Below, piece by piece: positions 16,996 through 25,904 of a stretch of DNA of 64,000 nucleotides; position 1 is the stretch's first letter; each line of letters opens with the position of its first letter. The stretch is from contig WOUT01000005.1 in assembly GCA_009773005.1 (NCBI GenBank), forward strand, positions 23,160 to 87,159, given 5' to 3'. The notes below the pieces were generated by a model. It was not told the DNA's origin and did no database searches. It worked only from the letters and a program-made list of their open reading frames with translations. This DNA comes from Chloroflexota bacterium. Its GTDB lineage: Bacteria; Chloroflexota; Anaerolineae; Anaerolineales; Anaerolineaceae. A program made the translations under genes and the position numbers.

Positions 16996-17955
16996 ATGAA
17001 TGATGAGAATTATCCAGTTGTAAAAAAATCGATTCCGACGTTTTACTTTATCGGCGTAACCACCGGTAAATCCTCGATCATGAAGGTTTTTCCATTATGG
17101 ATGAAAGTGCTGGGTCTGGAAGATGTTGTAATGGAAGGAGTGGATTGTAAAATACATGATGTCCCCGAGGTATACCGCAAAGCAGTCGCCCAGATCAAAT
17201 ATGATCCCCTTTCGCTCGGCGCGCTCGTCACCACCCACAAGATTGACCTCCTCACCGCGGCACGCGACATGTTTGACTATCTCGATCCTTATGCGATGAT
17301 CACTGATGAAGTCTCCAGCATTTCCAAACTAGAAGACCGATTGGAAGGCCACGCCAAAGATCCGATCACTTCAGGCGCCAGCCTGGATGCGATCATCGAA
17401 AAAGACTATTTTGGCAAGACACATGGCGACGTACTTTGCTTCGGAGCTGGCGGATCTGCCATCGCGACTCTCTTGCACTTGATCAATAAAAAGGACAAAG
17501 GGGACCGTCCAGATAAATTCACCTTCGTAAATCGTTCTCAAGGCCGTTTGGATCACGCCATGGAAATGGTGAGAGGACTAAAAACCGATATCGAGATTGA
17601 ATACATCTGCAACTCAGATCCTGAAATCAATGACAAGATTATGGAGCAGTTCCCTCCTTACAGCATTATCATCAACGCGACCGGGATGGGCAAAGATACT
17701 CCAGGTTCACCACTCACCTGGGCGGGAAAATTCCCGATGAACAGCGTCTCTTGGGAATTCAACTATCGTGGTGAATTAGATTTTCTTCATCAATCCTTGG
17801 CACAGGTAGAAAGCCGAAAAGTGAAAGTGGAAGATGGTTGGTTATATTTTGTTCATGGTTGGACGCAAGTCGTTGCGCAAGTGTTGCACTTTGATCTCAC
17901 GCCTGCCTTATTCGACAAGTTGAACGAAGTTGCTTCTTCAGTCAAAGGTGTATAA
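16996..17955 (+). CDS. Shikimate dehydrogenase-like oxidoreductase with altered substrate site
   Basis: 319 residues with the AroE two-domain layout. The segment LVTTHKIDL holds K82 in the place of the catalytic Lys of the usual NVTIPHK motif, and D122 lies in HAKDPIT where AroE has N-T-D-G. The nucleotide fold shows FGAGGSAIATLL (about 149-160) and INATGMG takes the place of the NATP/SxG motif. The shikimate-binding Ser pair and the NTD signature are changed. The catalytic pair is therefore kept but the substrate pocket differs, so I infer a dehydrogenase for a sugar-derived or cyclitol-derived acid. GC and spacing match the operon. Confidence 0.75.
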   Translation: MNDENYPVVKKSIPTFYFIGVTTGKSSIMKVFPLWMKVLGLEDVVMEGVDCKIHDVPEVYRKAVAQIKYDPLSLGALVTTHKIDLLTAARDMFDYLDPYAMITDEVSSISKLEDRLEGHAKDPITSGASLDAIIEKDYFGKTHGDVLCFGAGGSAIATLLHLINKKDKGDRPDKFTFVNRSQGRLDHAMEMVRGLKTDIEIEYICNSDPEINDKIMEQFPPYSIIINATGMGKDTPGSPLTWAGKFPMNSVSWEFNYRGELDFLHQSLAQVESRKVKVEDGWLYFVHGWTQVVAQVLHFDLTPALFDKLNEVASSVKGV

Positions 17956-18072
17956 AACCAAATCAAGGAACATCGTTGGCAGAAATAAGATTGATATGAA
18001 AACAAATGTTTTATCGAGGAAATCCAGGATTTTGTCGGATAACATCCGCTTAATTAGAAAGGTTGATTTTGA

Positions 18073-18768
18073 ATGTTTTTGACTGCAAAAGATATCGCCA
18101 AGGTGATCGACCTCTCCTGTGTGCGCACTACCTCCAATAAAACAGATATCGAGGAAATGGTGGCTGCCGCTCGAAAATACAGCTTCGGGCAAGTCTCAGT
18201 GATGCAGTGCTTCATTTCTCACACCAAGCAATTGCTAAAAGACAATTCGCAGATCCATGTGGTCGGCAACGTCAGCTTTCCGTCTGGTTCAGATTCGACC
18301 ACTCTCAAAGTATTTCAGGCAAAAGAGATGGTTTCGGCAGGATGTGACGAAATCGATATGGTCATGAATATTGGAAAACTACGCTCAGGTGAACTTTCTG
18401 AAGTTGAGACGGACGTTCGCGCAGTGATCGAAACCGTGCACCCCCTCCAAGTGAAGGTAATAATCGAGATCATGTACTTGACCCGGGAAGAGACAGAGCA
18501 GGCTTGCGGCATTTGCATCCGCTCCGGTGCTGCATTTGTGAAAACAGGCACAGGTTGGGCTGACCGTGGAACGACCCTGGAGGATATTCACCTGATTAAA
18601 TCATTTGTTGGCGACCATATCAAGATCAAAGCTTCCGGCGGTATCCGCGATCTGGATATGCTGGTGCAAATGTATAAAGCCGGGGCAAGGCGCTTCGGGG
18701 TGAACCTTGCGAGTGGCATAAAGCTCATGGAAGAGTGTTTGTCACTGAGATCCGGGGTCGAAGTTTAG
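18073..18768 (+). CDS. deoC: Deoxyribose-phosphate aldolase family protein
   Basis: 231 residues of the DERA class I aldolase family. All three catalytic residues can be placed: D95 in DEIDMVMNIGKL, Schiff-base K157 in FVKTGTGW, and K186 in HIKIKASGGIRD. DERA cleaves 2-deoxyribose-5-phosphate to glyceraldehyde-3-phosphate and acetaldehyde. Because it stands beside an FGGY kinase (18797) and not with nucleoside phosphorylases, the real substrate may be another deoxy-sugar phosphate or ketose phosphate. RBS GAAAGG lies 9 bp upstream; a 117-bp gap separates it from the previous gene. Confidence 0.88.
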   Translation: MFLTAKDIAKVIDLSCVRTTSNKTDIEEMVAAARKYSFGQVSVMQCFISHTKQLLKDNSQIHVVGNVSFPSGSDSTTLKVFQAKEMVSAGCDEIDMVMNIGKLRSGELSEVETDVRAVIETVHPLQVKVIIEIMYLTREETEQACGICIRSGAAFVKTGTGWADRGTTLEDIHLIKSFVGDHIKIKASGGIRDLDMLVQMYKAGARRFGVNLASGIKLMEECLSLRSGVEV

Positions 18769-18796
18769 GTAAAAATGAAAAACCAACGGGTGTGCA

Positions 18797-20335
18797 ATGA
18801 ATAAAAAAATCCTCTCTTTTGATCTTGGAACTGGCGGCAATAAAGCATCGGTGTATGATACAGAAGGGAATTGCCTGGCAAGCGCATTCGTTCCTTACAC
18901 CACACAATATCCTCAGATAGGCTGGCATGAGCAGCGCCCTGCGGACTGGTGGAACGCGGTCGTGGAAAGTACACACCAACTACTCAAAACAAGCGGTATA
19001 GATAAAAATGACATCGTGTGTTTAGGTATCTCTGGACACAGCCTTGGTGCAGTTCCAGTCGATAAAGACGGTAATCTACTGAGAGATGAAACCCCGATCT
19101 GGTCTGACATTCGCGCGCAGAAAGAAGTGGATGACTTTTTCAAGGGAGTGAATCCCGATCATTGGTATTTGACCACTGGAAATGGGTTCCCTGCGGCGTG
19201 TTATACGGTCTTCAAAGTGATGTGGTATAAAAACCACGAACCAGAAATGTGGAAAAAGGTTTTTAAGATCCTTGGTACAAAAGACTTTATCAATTTCAAA
19301 CTGACTGGAAAATTTATTACAGACTACTCCTACGCCTCGGGAACCGGGATCTACGATCTCAAGGGCTGGAAATATAACGATGAGTTCATCGCTGCCAGTG
19401 GTATCCCGGCTGAGACTTGGCCAGAAATCGTTCCATCGACCCAAGTTCTGGGCATAGTCGCCCCCGAAGTAGCGAAAATGCTGGGATTGAGCCCCATGGT
19501 TCAAGTGGTCTGCGGCGGAGTGGATAACTCGTGCATGGCGCTAGGAGCCAAGAACATTCGCGACGGGCGTGTGTACACCTCACTAGGTTCCTCTGCCTGG
19601 ATCGCTGTTTCAGCGGAGCAGCCGGTTCTTGACAAGCGATATAAACCTTTTGTCTTCGCGCACGTGATGCCAAATATGTTCACATCAGCAGTTAGTATCT
19701 TTTCCGCTGGCACATCCTTCAGTTGGGTGAAAGACAACTTATGCAAGGATCTGATCGAAAAAGCAAACAAAGAAAACAAAGATGTTTATGTGCTGATGAA
19801 CCGAGAAGCTGAGAAAGCGCCGGTGGGCTCAAATAAATTGCTCTTTAATCCCAGTCTGGCGGGGGGTACCTCACAGGATACCAGCGTGCATATTCGCGGC
19901 GCGTATATCGGCTTGGACTTGAAACACGGTAAACCTGAGCTCATTCGCGCTGCCATGGAAGGTATTGCCATGAATCTGCGCCTTCGATTGGATCTGCTCC
20001 GAAAATATACGAGACTCGAAGACGAGATCCTTTTTGTGGGTGGTGGCGCAAAAAGCCTTTTTTATCTGGGTATCTTCGCGGACACGTTTAACACCCGCAT
20101 TCTAAAGACCAATATCGATCAAGATGCAGGCGCGCTAGGCGCAGCAGCAATTGCTGCAGTAGGGTGTGGATTGTGGAAGAATTTTGACAAAATCGACGAA
20201 ATTCACAAAGCAGTTGAGGTAGTTGAACCCAACAAAGAAAACAACCGCAAATATGAAAAATTGTTACCAGTTTTCAGCCTTGCAACTGAATACCAAGCTA
20301 AAGTCAGTGACGCACTTCGCGAAATCGCACTATAA
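18797..20335 (+). CDS. FGGY family carbohydrate kinase, copy 2
   Basis: 512 residues. N-terminal ATPase loop SFDLGTGGNKASVYD, substrate-region motif GISGHSLGAVPVD, second phosphate motif VCGGVDNSCMALGA and adenosine region FVGGGAKSLFYLGIFAD. It is of xylulokinase length but its substrate loop (SGHSLG) differs from both classical XylB and the first FGGY kinase of this operon, so the two kinases probably act on different sugars. It follows deoC by 28 bp, which suggests a kinase-aldolase pair producing and cleaving one sugar phosphate. Confidence 0.88.
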   Translation: MNKKILSFDLGTGGNKASVYDTEGNCLASAFVPYTTQYPQIGWHEQRPADWWNAVVESTHQLLKTSGIDKNDIVCLGISGHSLGAVPVDKDGNLLRDETPIWSDIRAQKEVDDFFKGVNPDHWYLTTGNGFPAACYTVFKVMWYKNHEPEMWKKVFKILGTKDFINFKLTGKFITDYSYASGTGIYDLKGWKYNDEFIAASGIPAETWPEIVPSTQVLGIVAPEVAKMLGLSPMVQVVCGGVDNSCMALGAKNIRDGRVYTSLGSSAWIAVSAEQPVLDKRYKPFVFAHVMPNMFTSAVSIFSAGTSFSWVKDNLCKDLIEKANKENKDVYVLMNREAEKAPVGSNKLLFNPSLAGGTSQDTSVHIRGAYIGLDLKHGKPELIRAAMEGIAMNLRLRLDLLRKYTRLEDEILFVGGGAKSLFYLGIFADTFNTRILKTNIDQDAGALGAAAIAAVGCGLWKNFDKIDEIHKAVEVVEPNKENNRKYEKLLPVFSLATEYQAKVSDALREIAL

Positions 20336-20509
20336 GGTTCAAACCGTAATATTCTGTGAAGTAGAGTTTACAAGTATAAAAATCGCTTCTTATTGGAATT
20401 GTGAATTTTGGTGGATCTTTTCATAATCATATGTTTTCATAATATCTAACGCTATAGTTCCGGGCAGGTGTGATTTATCAAGATAAGTTAATAAAAATTG
20501 ATGAGCAAA

Positions 20510-20538
20510 TTGACCGACAATTGAGTTTTCCAAGAATA
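20510..20538 (+). promoter_or_regulatory. Possible internal promoter before the 20592 isomerase
   Basis: TTGACC at 20510-20515 followed after 17 bp by AGAATA at 20533-20538. This lies in the only 256-bp gap of the plus-strand unit. The -10 is poor, and no GntR-type operator is seen here. Confidence 0.3.
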
Positions 20539-20591
20539 AAAAGTGGCACTTACCGTCAAATATTTCAAAACTTTCGAAAGGGTAAAACAAA

Positions 20592-21563
20592 ATGAAAATT
20601 GGATTATTCACAGCCACATATTTGGATTTGCAGTTGGAAGAGGTTTATAAACTTGCCTCCGGTTTGGGCTACGAAGCAGTAGAAATACCCGCCTTCACTG
20701 GTAACCCACACCTTGATATCGAAGAAATCCTCAAACCCAACAGAGCAACAGATTTGAAGAAACTGACCCAATCCTACGGTCTGGTCATTTCTGCTCTCGC
20801 CAATCACCCTGAAGGTCAGATCGTCCTCGGACCCTTCGGCAAGGATACCGATGCAATCTTCAAGGGAACCAAAGAAGAGAAGATCAAGTTTGGTACTGAA
20901 CGCATGATTAAAACCGCCCAGGCAGCCAACGCACTGGAAGTCCCCGTAGTGACCGGCTTCATCGGTTGCGAGAACTTTGGCCGATTTTTTCCATGGCCAT
21001 ATTCCAAGGGTTGGGCTGATATGGAAGTCGAATTCGTTGAACGCTGGGGCAAAATCCTGGATAAATTCGGTGAATACGGCGTTAAATTCGCCCATGAACC
21101 CCATCCAAATGAGCTTGTTTATAACGTTGAAACTGCCTTACAGGCAGTTGAACTTTTGGGCGGACGCAAGGAGTTCGGTTTCAATTTTGACCCCGCCAAT
21201 CTCATATACCTCGGTATTGATGTCGAAAACTTTATCGATGCTCTCGGTAAACACATCCTGCACGTCCACGCCAAAGATGGGGAAATCGTTGCACACAATG
21301 TTCGCCGCTCCGGCGTAATTCCGCAGGGCGACTGGCAGCGCCTGGATCGCGGATTCCGGTTCAGGATCCCCGGTTGGGGTTCAGTCCCTTGGAAAAAAGT
21401 GATCACCGAGCTTTCAATGATTGGTTATGACTATGTAATGAGTTACGAACATGAAGATGTGACCATGAGCCGCCACGATGGCATTACCAAGACCATCGCC
21501 TACCTGAAGCCCCTCCTGATCGAAAAACCTTATGAGGGACGTAACGACGTTTTATTTAACTAA
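20592..21563 (+). CDS. Sugar phosphate isomerase/epimerase (xylose isomerase-like TIM barrel)
   Basis: 323 residues. Metal-site candidates: E/H in KFAHEPHPNEL, D in FNFDPANLIYLG, H in HVHAKDGEIV and E in VMSYEHEDV. The loop IPGWGSVPWKKVI and the phrase HAKDGE are common in the IolE/YcjR-type sugar isomerase group. It follows a 256-bp intergenic stretch and precedes a zinc dehydrogenase by 29 bp. With the two other TIM-barrel enzymes in this window it gives the locus three members of this superfamily; the sugar is not known. Confidence 0.85.
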   Translation: MKIGLFTATYLDLQLEEVYKLASGLGYEAVEIPAFTGNPHLDIEEILKPNRATDLKKLTQSYGLVISALANHPEGQIVLGPFGKDTDAIFKGTKEEKIKFGTERMIKTAQAANALEVPVVTGFIGCENFGRFFPWPYSKGWADMEVEFVERWGKILDKFGEYGVKFAHEPHPNELVYNVETALQAVELLGGRKEFGFNFDPANLIYLGIDVENFIDALGKHILHVHAKDGEIVAHNVRRSGVIPQGDWQRLDRGFRFRIPGWGSVPWKKVITELSMIGYDYVMSYEHEDVTMSRHDGITKTIAYLKPLLIEKPYEGRNDVLFN

Positions 21564-21592
21564 TAATCAATTATTGATAAGGAGTAGATTCT

Positions 21593-22651
21593 ATGGCAAA
21601 TATGATGAAAGCAGCTGTTTTTGAGAAAATAGGCGTCATTAAGGTCAAAGAAGTTCCTGTTCCAGAGATCGGCGACAATGATGTTCTTATTAAAATTAAA
21701 TACACTGGTATATGCGGAACAGACTGGAGCATTTACAACGGCTGGTATTCCGCCGATAAATTGCCCATGATCCCCGGTCATGAATTCTCGGGAGTGATCG
21801 ACAAACTCGGTAAGAATGCCAAGGGTTTAAAAGAGGGTGATCGTGTCACTGCCGACATCAATATAGGGTGCGGTACTTGCTTCTATTGCATCCGTGGAGA
21901 AAAACTTTTATGTGATCGTTTTTCCCAACTCGGCATTCACACAAACGGAACCTTTGCCGAATATGTCAAAGCCCCAGCAGCTCAAGTACACATCCTTCCA
22001 GATAAATTAAGTTTCGAAGAAGGCGCTTTCATTGAACCAGTCTCTTGCGTCATCCACGCTGCCAAAGCCATGGATGCCCGCCTCGGCAGCAGCGTCGTCG
22101 TCATTGGCTGCGGTCTGGGTGTTCTTCATGCTCGCATGGCAGTCCTGCGGGCATGCGCACCCGTTATTATATTCGGTGATAACCGTAAAAGATTACAGAT
22201 CGCCAAAGATATGGCTGCAGATTATGCCATTCATATTGACGATATCGCTGATCCCGTTGCAGAGGTAATGAAACTCACCGGAGGTCGCGGTGCGGATTAT
22301 GTAATCGAGGCGGTCGGATCAGTAAAAACTTACGAGCAAGCGTTTGCCATGCTGCGGCGCGGTGGCAAACTCTCAGCCTTCGGTATTACCGGAGAACACG
22401 ATGAAATGAAAATTCGTCCCTTCGAGTTCGTGCTCGGAGAAAAGAAAGTTACCGGTTCATGCGCTGGTGTTGGCAGTGACTGGCCGGACGCAATGACTCT
22501 CATTTCCAATGGCAGGATTGACCCCAAACCATTGTTCTCTATGAAAGTTCCTTTGGAGGATTTGGATTGGGCGCTGCACGAGCTGCGCAAAGACATGAGT
22601 CTGTTCAAGATCTTTGTTTCACCCGATATCACAAAACGGGAATTGATGTAA
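21593..22651 (+). CDS. Zinc-dependent MDR alcohol/sugar dehydrogenase, copy 2
   Basis: 352 residues, AAGGAG before the ATG. Catalytic zinc ligands C in GICGTDWS, HE in IPGHEFSG and E in FIEPVSC. Structural zinc cysteines in IGCGTCFYCIRGEKLLC. The Rossmann motif is VVIGCGLGVLHARM, where the family's usual third Gly region (GAGxIG) is replaced by GCGLG. It is a sorbitol/threonine dehydrogenase-like oxidoreductase of the cytoplasm and, with the isomerase before it, probably interconverts a polyol or keto sugar. It is only moderately similar to the copy at 12710. Confidence 0.88.
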   Translation: MANMMKAAVFEKIGVIKVKEVPVPEIGDNDVLIKIKYTGICGTDWSIYNGWYSADKLPMIPGHEFSGVIDKLGKNAKGLKEGDRVTADINIGCGTCFYCIRGEKLLCDRFSQLGIHTNGTFAEYVKAPAAQVHILPDKLSFEEGAFIEPVSCVIHAAKAMDARLGSSVVVIGCGLGVLHARMAVLRACAPVIIFGDNRKRLQIAKDMAADYAIHIDDIADPVAEVMKLTGGRGADYVIEAVGSVKTYEQAFAMLRRGGKLSAFGITGEHDEMKIRPFEFVLGEKKVTGSCAGVGSDWPDAMTLISNGRIDPKPLFSMKVPLEDLDWALHELRKDMSLFKIFVSPDITKRELM

Positions 22652-22658
22652 GTCGATT

Positions 22659-22690
22659 ATATACAGTCCATTGCAGTGTGGGCTGTATAT
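22659..22690. repeat. Inverted repeat between dehydrogenase and VOC genes
   Basis: ATATACAG (22659-22666) and CTGTATAT (22683-22690) are perfect 8-bp arms; nearby CC/GG can extend the stem with one bulge. It lies just after the stop of the dehydrogenase. It may be an mRNA hairpin or an operator; no U-tract follows. Confidence 0.4.
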
Positions 22691-22712
22691 CAGCATAGTC
22701 GGAGTCTCTCAA

Positions 22713-23102
22713 TTGAAAATCATGAATTTCGACCACGTCTCGATCAACGTTAATGACATTAATAAATCACTTGATTTTTACAGCCGTATCCTGGGGTTGA
22801 AACAGCAACAGACTGTGGACTGCGGCGAGTTTGACATCACCTATTTCAGTCTGCCGAGTGGTTCGCGGTTGGAGTTATTTGATTATCACGGCAAAAACCG
22901 TAGTGTTCCACGCGAAGAGAGCGAAGTCGGACTCAGGCATATTGCTTTTCAGGTGGAAGACGTTGCCTCACACGAAAAACACTTAAGTGCCGAAGGAGTC
23001 GAGATTACCCTGTCAACATGTGATTTGCCGAATCTTGGAGTTAGAGTTCTGTTATTCCTTGACCCTAACGGTGTGACCCTTGAGTTCTGCGAAAAACTGT
23101 AA
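22713..23102 (+). CDS. VOC (glyoxalase/bleomycin resistance) family protein
   Basis: 129 residues from a TTG at 22713, which sits 8 bp after GGAG; the ATG at 22722 is too far from the SD to be favoured. One VOC module pair: FDHVSINVNDINKSLDFY at the start with a metal-ligand His, ELFDYHGKN with Glu, GLRHIAFQVEDV with His and LEFCEK with the final Glu. All four canonical metal-ligand positions are therefore filled, as in active glyoxalase I or epimerase members. It may act on an aldehyde or keto acid by-product of the sugar pathway, or epimerise a substrate. Confidence 0.82.
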   Translation: MKIMNFDHVSINVNDINKSLDFYSRILGLKQQQTVDCGEFDITYFSLPSGSRLELFDYHGKNRSVPREESEVGLRHIAFQVEDVASHEKHLSAEGVEITLSTCDLPNLGVRVLLFLDPNGVTLEFCEKL

Positions 23103-23169
23103 GTAATTTGTTATATGTCAGCTGTAAAAAATATTCCAAGAATTTAATAATTACAGGAGGTAAATGGAA

Positions 23170-24411
23170 ATGGGTAAGAAAGAGATCCTGCTTTCACCAA
23201 TCAAAATTGGAACACATACCAGTGTCAACCGTTTCTTCTGTCAGGCCATGGAATGCACTGATGCGGATACCGACGGGAATCCATCTGACCTGACTTATCA
23301 GCGCTACGAGAATCTTTTCAAAGGCGAAGCAGGCATGGTCAGCCTTGAGGCAATCACCATTACAGATAAGAATCGCTCGCGCCTGAACCAGCTATTTATT
23401 ATGCCAAAGAACCAACCCGCCTTAACCAGGTTTGTCAGTCATCTAAAAAAGATCAACCCTAAAACGATTTTCATCTTCCAATTAACCCATTCTGGTGAGT
23501 TGAGCAATCCGGAATTTTCAAAGCGCCTCTCTGTAAAACCTCTCCCGGGTTTCACTGCAGATGTGTTCACTGAGGACGCGTTCGAAAAGATCATGGCAGA
23601 TTTCGTCCTGGCAGCCAGGATCGCCTATGATTCTGGCGCTAATGGTATCGATATGAAATTTTGCCACGGTTATCTGGGTTCACAAATCCTGCGCCCCTAC
23701 AACACCCGCAAATGGAAATACGGTGGTAAGTGGGAAAACAGGCGTCAATTTGCCTTCGACCTCTATGAACGCATTCAAAAAGCAGTGCCTGACAAGAATT
23801 TCCTCATCGGTTCAAAGATCTCGGTATGGGAGGGTTTCCCCGGTGGCTTCGGGACAGCCGGTCCAGACACCCCGGTGATCGATCTGACCGAGCCTATCGA
23901 TCTGGTTAAAGGTCTGGAAGAACGCGGTGCACAGTATTTTATCCAATCCGCAGGCAGCCCCTCGATCACTATCAGCCTCACCCAGGCGGATAAGGAACAC
24001 CCGTATTTTGCCTACCTGCACCAGTATTTTGCCAAAGTTTTCAGAGACAACCTGAAGAAAGAAACGGTAGTCATCGGTTCGAACTACTCGGTTTTCGGTA
24101 AAGGCAAGAACAAACTGCATGCCGTCAACTCGGAAGACAGCGCCCTGCTGGCATATGGAGCCCAGAATATCACTAAGGGGTACACGGATATGGTTGCTCT
24201 AGGGCGGCAGTCATTCGCTGACCCACTACTGCCAAAGAAGCTGCGCGAAGGTCGCGAGGATGAGATCAATTACTGCACTGCTTGCGATAACTGCCTTGAG
24301 TTGCTCATCCAACAAAGCCCGATCGGCTGCTGTACATATAACAAGTACTATACCGATGTATTGGTCAACACTCGCAAGGAAAAAGGCAAACTTACAGTAG
24401 ACCATACTTAG
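23170..24411 (+). CDS. Old Yellow Enzyme-type NADH:flavin oxidoreductase with Fe-S cysteines
   Basis: 413 residues; I choose the ATG at 23170 because AGGAGG lies 9 bp upstream, whereas the ATG at 23164 is only 3 bp away. The FMN TIM-barrel features are NRFFCQAMECTD at the N-terminus, GANGIDMKFCHGYL (family H-x-x-H/Y region) and GRQSFADPLLP near the end. A C-terminal Cys cluster C-x2-C-x2-C with GCC 14 residues later resembles the [4Fe-4S] site of 2,4-dienoyl-CoA reductase-type proteins, which lack here the extra FAD/NAD domains. It probably reduces an activated C=C bond. It is the last gene of the unit. Confidence 0.85.
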   Translation: MGKKEILLSPIKIGTHTSVNRFFCQAMECTDADTDGNPSDLTYQRYENLFKGEAGMVSLEAITITDKNRSRLNQLFIMPKNQPALTRFVSHLKKINPKTIFIFQLTHSGELSNPEFSKRLSVKPLPGFTADVFTEDAFEKIMADFVLAARIAYDSGANGIDMKFCHGYLGSQILRPYNTRKWKYGGKWENRRQFAFDLYERIQKAVPDKNFLIGSKISVWEGFPGGFGTAGPDTPVIDLTEPIDLVKGLEERGAQYFIQSAGSPSITISLTQADKEHPYFAYLHQYFAKVFRDNLKKETVVIGSNYSVFGKGKNKLHAVNSEDSALLAYGAQNITKGYTDMVALGRQSFADPLLPKKLREGREDEINYCTACDNCLELLIQQSPIGCCTYNKYYTDVLVNTRKEKGKLTVDHT

Positions 24412-24430
24412 GATCTAGTGTTATGCGTTA

Positions 24431-24471
24431 ATACAAAGTCCTGCCATAATTCCTTGGGCGGGTCTTTGTAT
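24431..24471 (+). terminator. Intrinsic terminator-like hairpin at the end of the sugar operon
   Basis: ATACAAAG...GCC (24431-24445) pairs with GGC...CTTTGTAT (24457-24471) over 15 positions with one mismatch and one G-U, around an 11-nt loop, followed by a short T-rich stretch. It begins 19 bp after the last stop codon. Confidence 0.65.
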
Positions 24472-24479
24472 TTATCTTG

Positions 24480-24846
24480 ATAAATTCTCGTGATATTTTG
24501 TGCTTAGGAACCAATCCCGCAACGCGATATTAAATGTTTATTAAACCAAACGAGATAGCATCCTAAATAATTACTATGATACATTATTTCAAAAACGACC
24601 AAAGATCATCCGTCCTCCCAAAAGGGGTGATACTCAGGTGAAGCCACTGCACGGAACCTAAATGGTATTCATCCCGGCTCCAGGTTAACCTCTCAAATTA
24701 CTGAGATAAAAGTTCCGGTAGTGTAGGCGAATCTACTCTCCGTTACTGTTTTCCAGACTCCAAGAAATGGTCATCACTCGACTGATATTGGTACGAAATT
24801 TTATAATAATTCGATATTGGGAAAATTTGGATTTATTGGAATATTC
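24480..24846. other. Intergenic stretch between convergent genes
   Basis: About 370 bp between the terminator and the end of the Sua5 gene. No plausible gene, repeat or structured RNA that I can support. GC is low. Confidence 0.5.
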
Positions 24847-25887
24847 TTACGGCAGGACTTTTTTGGCTGCACGACGCAGCCTGTCACGAATGGCTAATCC
24901 TGGACCATGCTCACCCAAATCACGCGCCAGAATCACATCCACATTCTGATCATCTAACGCGCGCATACCTGCGTAAAGCCGGTGAGCAGCCTGCCACAAG
25001 TCGCTCTCTTTGCCGAGGGAGAACTCCTGAACCGGTAGTCCGGTAAAATGCCGTAAATCCTCTTCTACCATCAATAAGCCAACCCGCCGTCCGCGGCTGA
25101 TTTCTTCTTCGATTTTCTTGCGGATAACGGTAAGGGCAGTCTGGGCTAACAGCCCATAAAAGTAGATCAGTTCAGCGCGAGGGGAATAATGGTGTGCCAA
25201 TAATCCTGGAGAGATTTGCGGACCAGCATAGCTCACATCATTCATTATTGAAACGCTGCCAAGGGTTGAGATCAATTGTTCTCGGGTAACGCCACCAGGT
25301 CTTAAAATAGTCGGCTCCGATCCGGTTAAATCAAGTACTGTTGATTCAATACCAATATTGGTTTCACCGCCGTCGACCAGCACATCAATTCGATCGCCCA
25401 AATCATTAAGAACATGACTTGCGCATGTGGGACTGGTATGCCCAAAGCGATTGGCAGATGGCGCAGCAACCAAAATGCCGGAAGCCTTCAACAGAGCCAG
25501 TGCTACCGGGTGAGCCGGAACACGTACCCCAACAGAATCGCGGCCGGCGGTAACCAAATCCGGCACTACCGAGAGTTTTGGAAGGATAAGCGTTAAAGGA
25601 CCGGGCCAGTACTCCTCTGCAAGCTGCCATGCAACTGGTGGAATACTACGGGAGACCCGCGTCATCCAGGATGCATGCGCTATGTGGACAATCAACGGGT
25701 CTTCAGCAGGGCGTCCTTTCGCAATAAAAATTCGTGCGACCGCATCTTCATCGAGGGCGTTTGCCCCCAATCCGTAAACAGTTTCAGTGGGAAATGACAC
25801 CAATTTTCCTTGACAGAGTGCGTCAGCTGCATGTTTTATGAGTTCCGGTTCAGGATGTTCCGGATGAATGGTTATTACTTTAAGCAT
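24847..25887 (-). CDS. L-threonylcarbamoyladenylate synthase (Sua5/YwlC type)
   Basis: 346 residues with two domains. The N-terminal YrdC-like domain (about 10-200) shows FPTETVYGLGANA, the KxR motif in AKGRPAEDPLIVH, PGPLTLIL and PSANRFGHTSPT. The C-terminal Sua5 domain begins near SPGLLAHHYSPRAEL. It makes threonylcarbamoyl-AMP from threonine, bicarbonate and ATP, the first step of the t6A37 modification of ANN-decoding tRNAs. It is a housekeeping gene. It follows the DUF4914-like gene with a 17-bp gap, so both may share a promoter. Confidence 0.95.
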   Translation of the reverse strand: MLKVITIHPEHPEPELIKHAADALCQGKLVSFPTETVYGLGANALDEDAVARIFIAKGRPAEDPLIVHIAHASWMTRVSRSIPPVAWQLAEEYWPGPLTLILPKLSVVPDLVTAGRDSVGVRVPAHPVALALLKASGILVAAPSANRFGHTSPTCASHVLNDLGDRIDVLVDGGETNIGIESTVLDLTGSEPTILRPGGVTREQLISTLGSVSIMNDVSYAGPQISPGLLAHHYSPRAELIYFYGLLAQTALTVIRKKIEEEISRGRRVGLLMVEEDLRHFTGLPVQEFSLGKESDLWQAAHRLYAGMRALDDQNVDVILARDLGEHGPGLAIRDRLRRAAKKVLP

Positions 25888-25904
25888 GCAATCACATTTC
25901 TACC

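Noticed and set aside
24634..24650. CAGGTGAAGCCACTGC resembles a short part of the cobalamin riboswitch core
   Set aside because: The preceding B12-box and the other conserved stems are missing, and no plus-strand gene follows.
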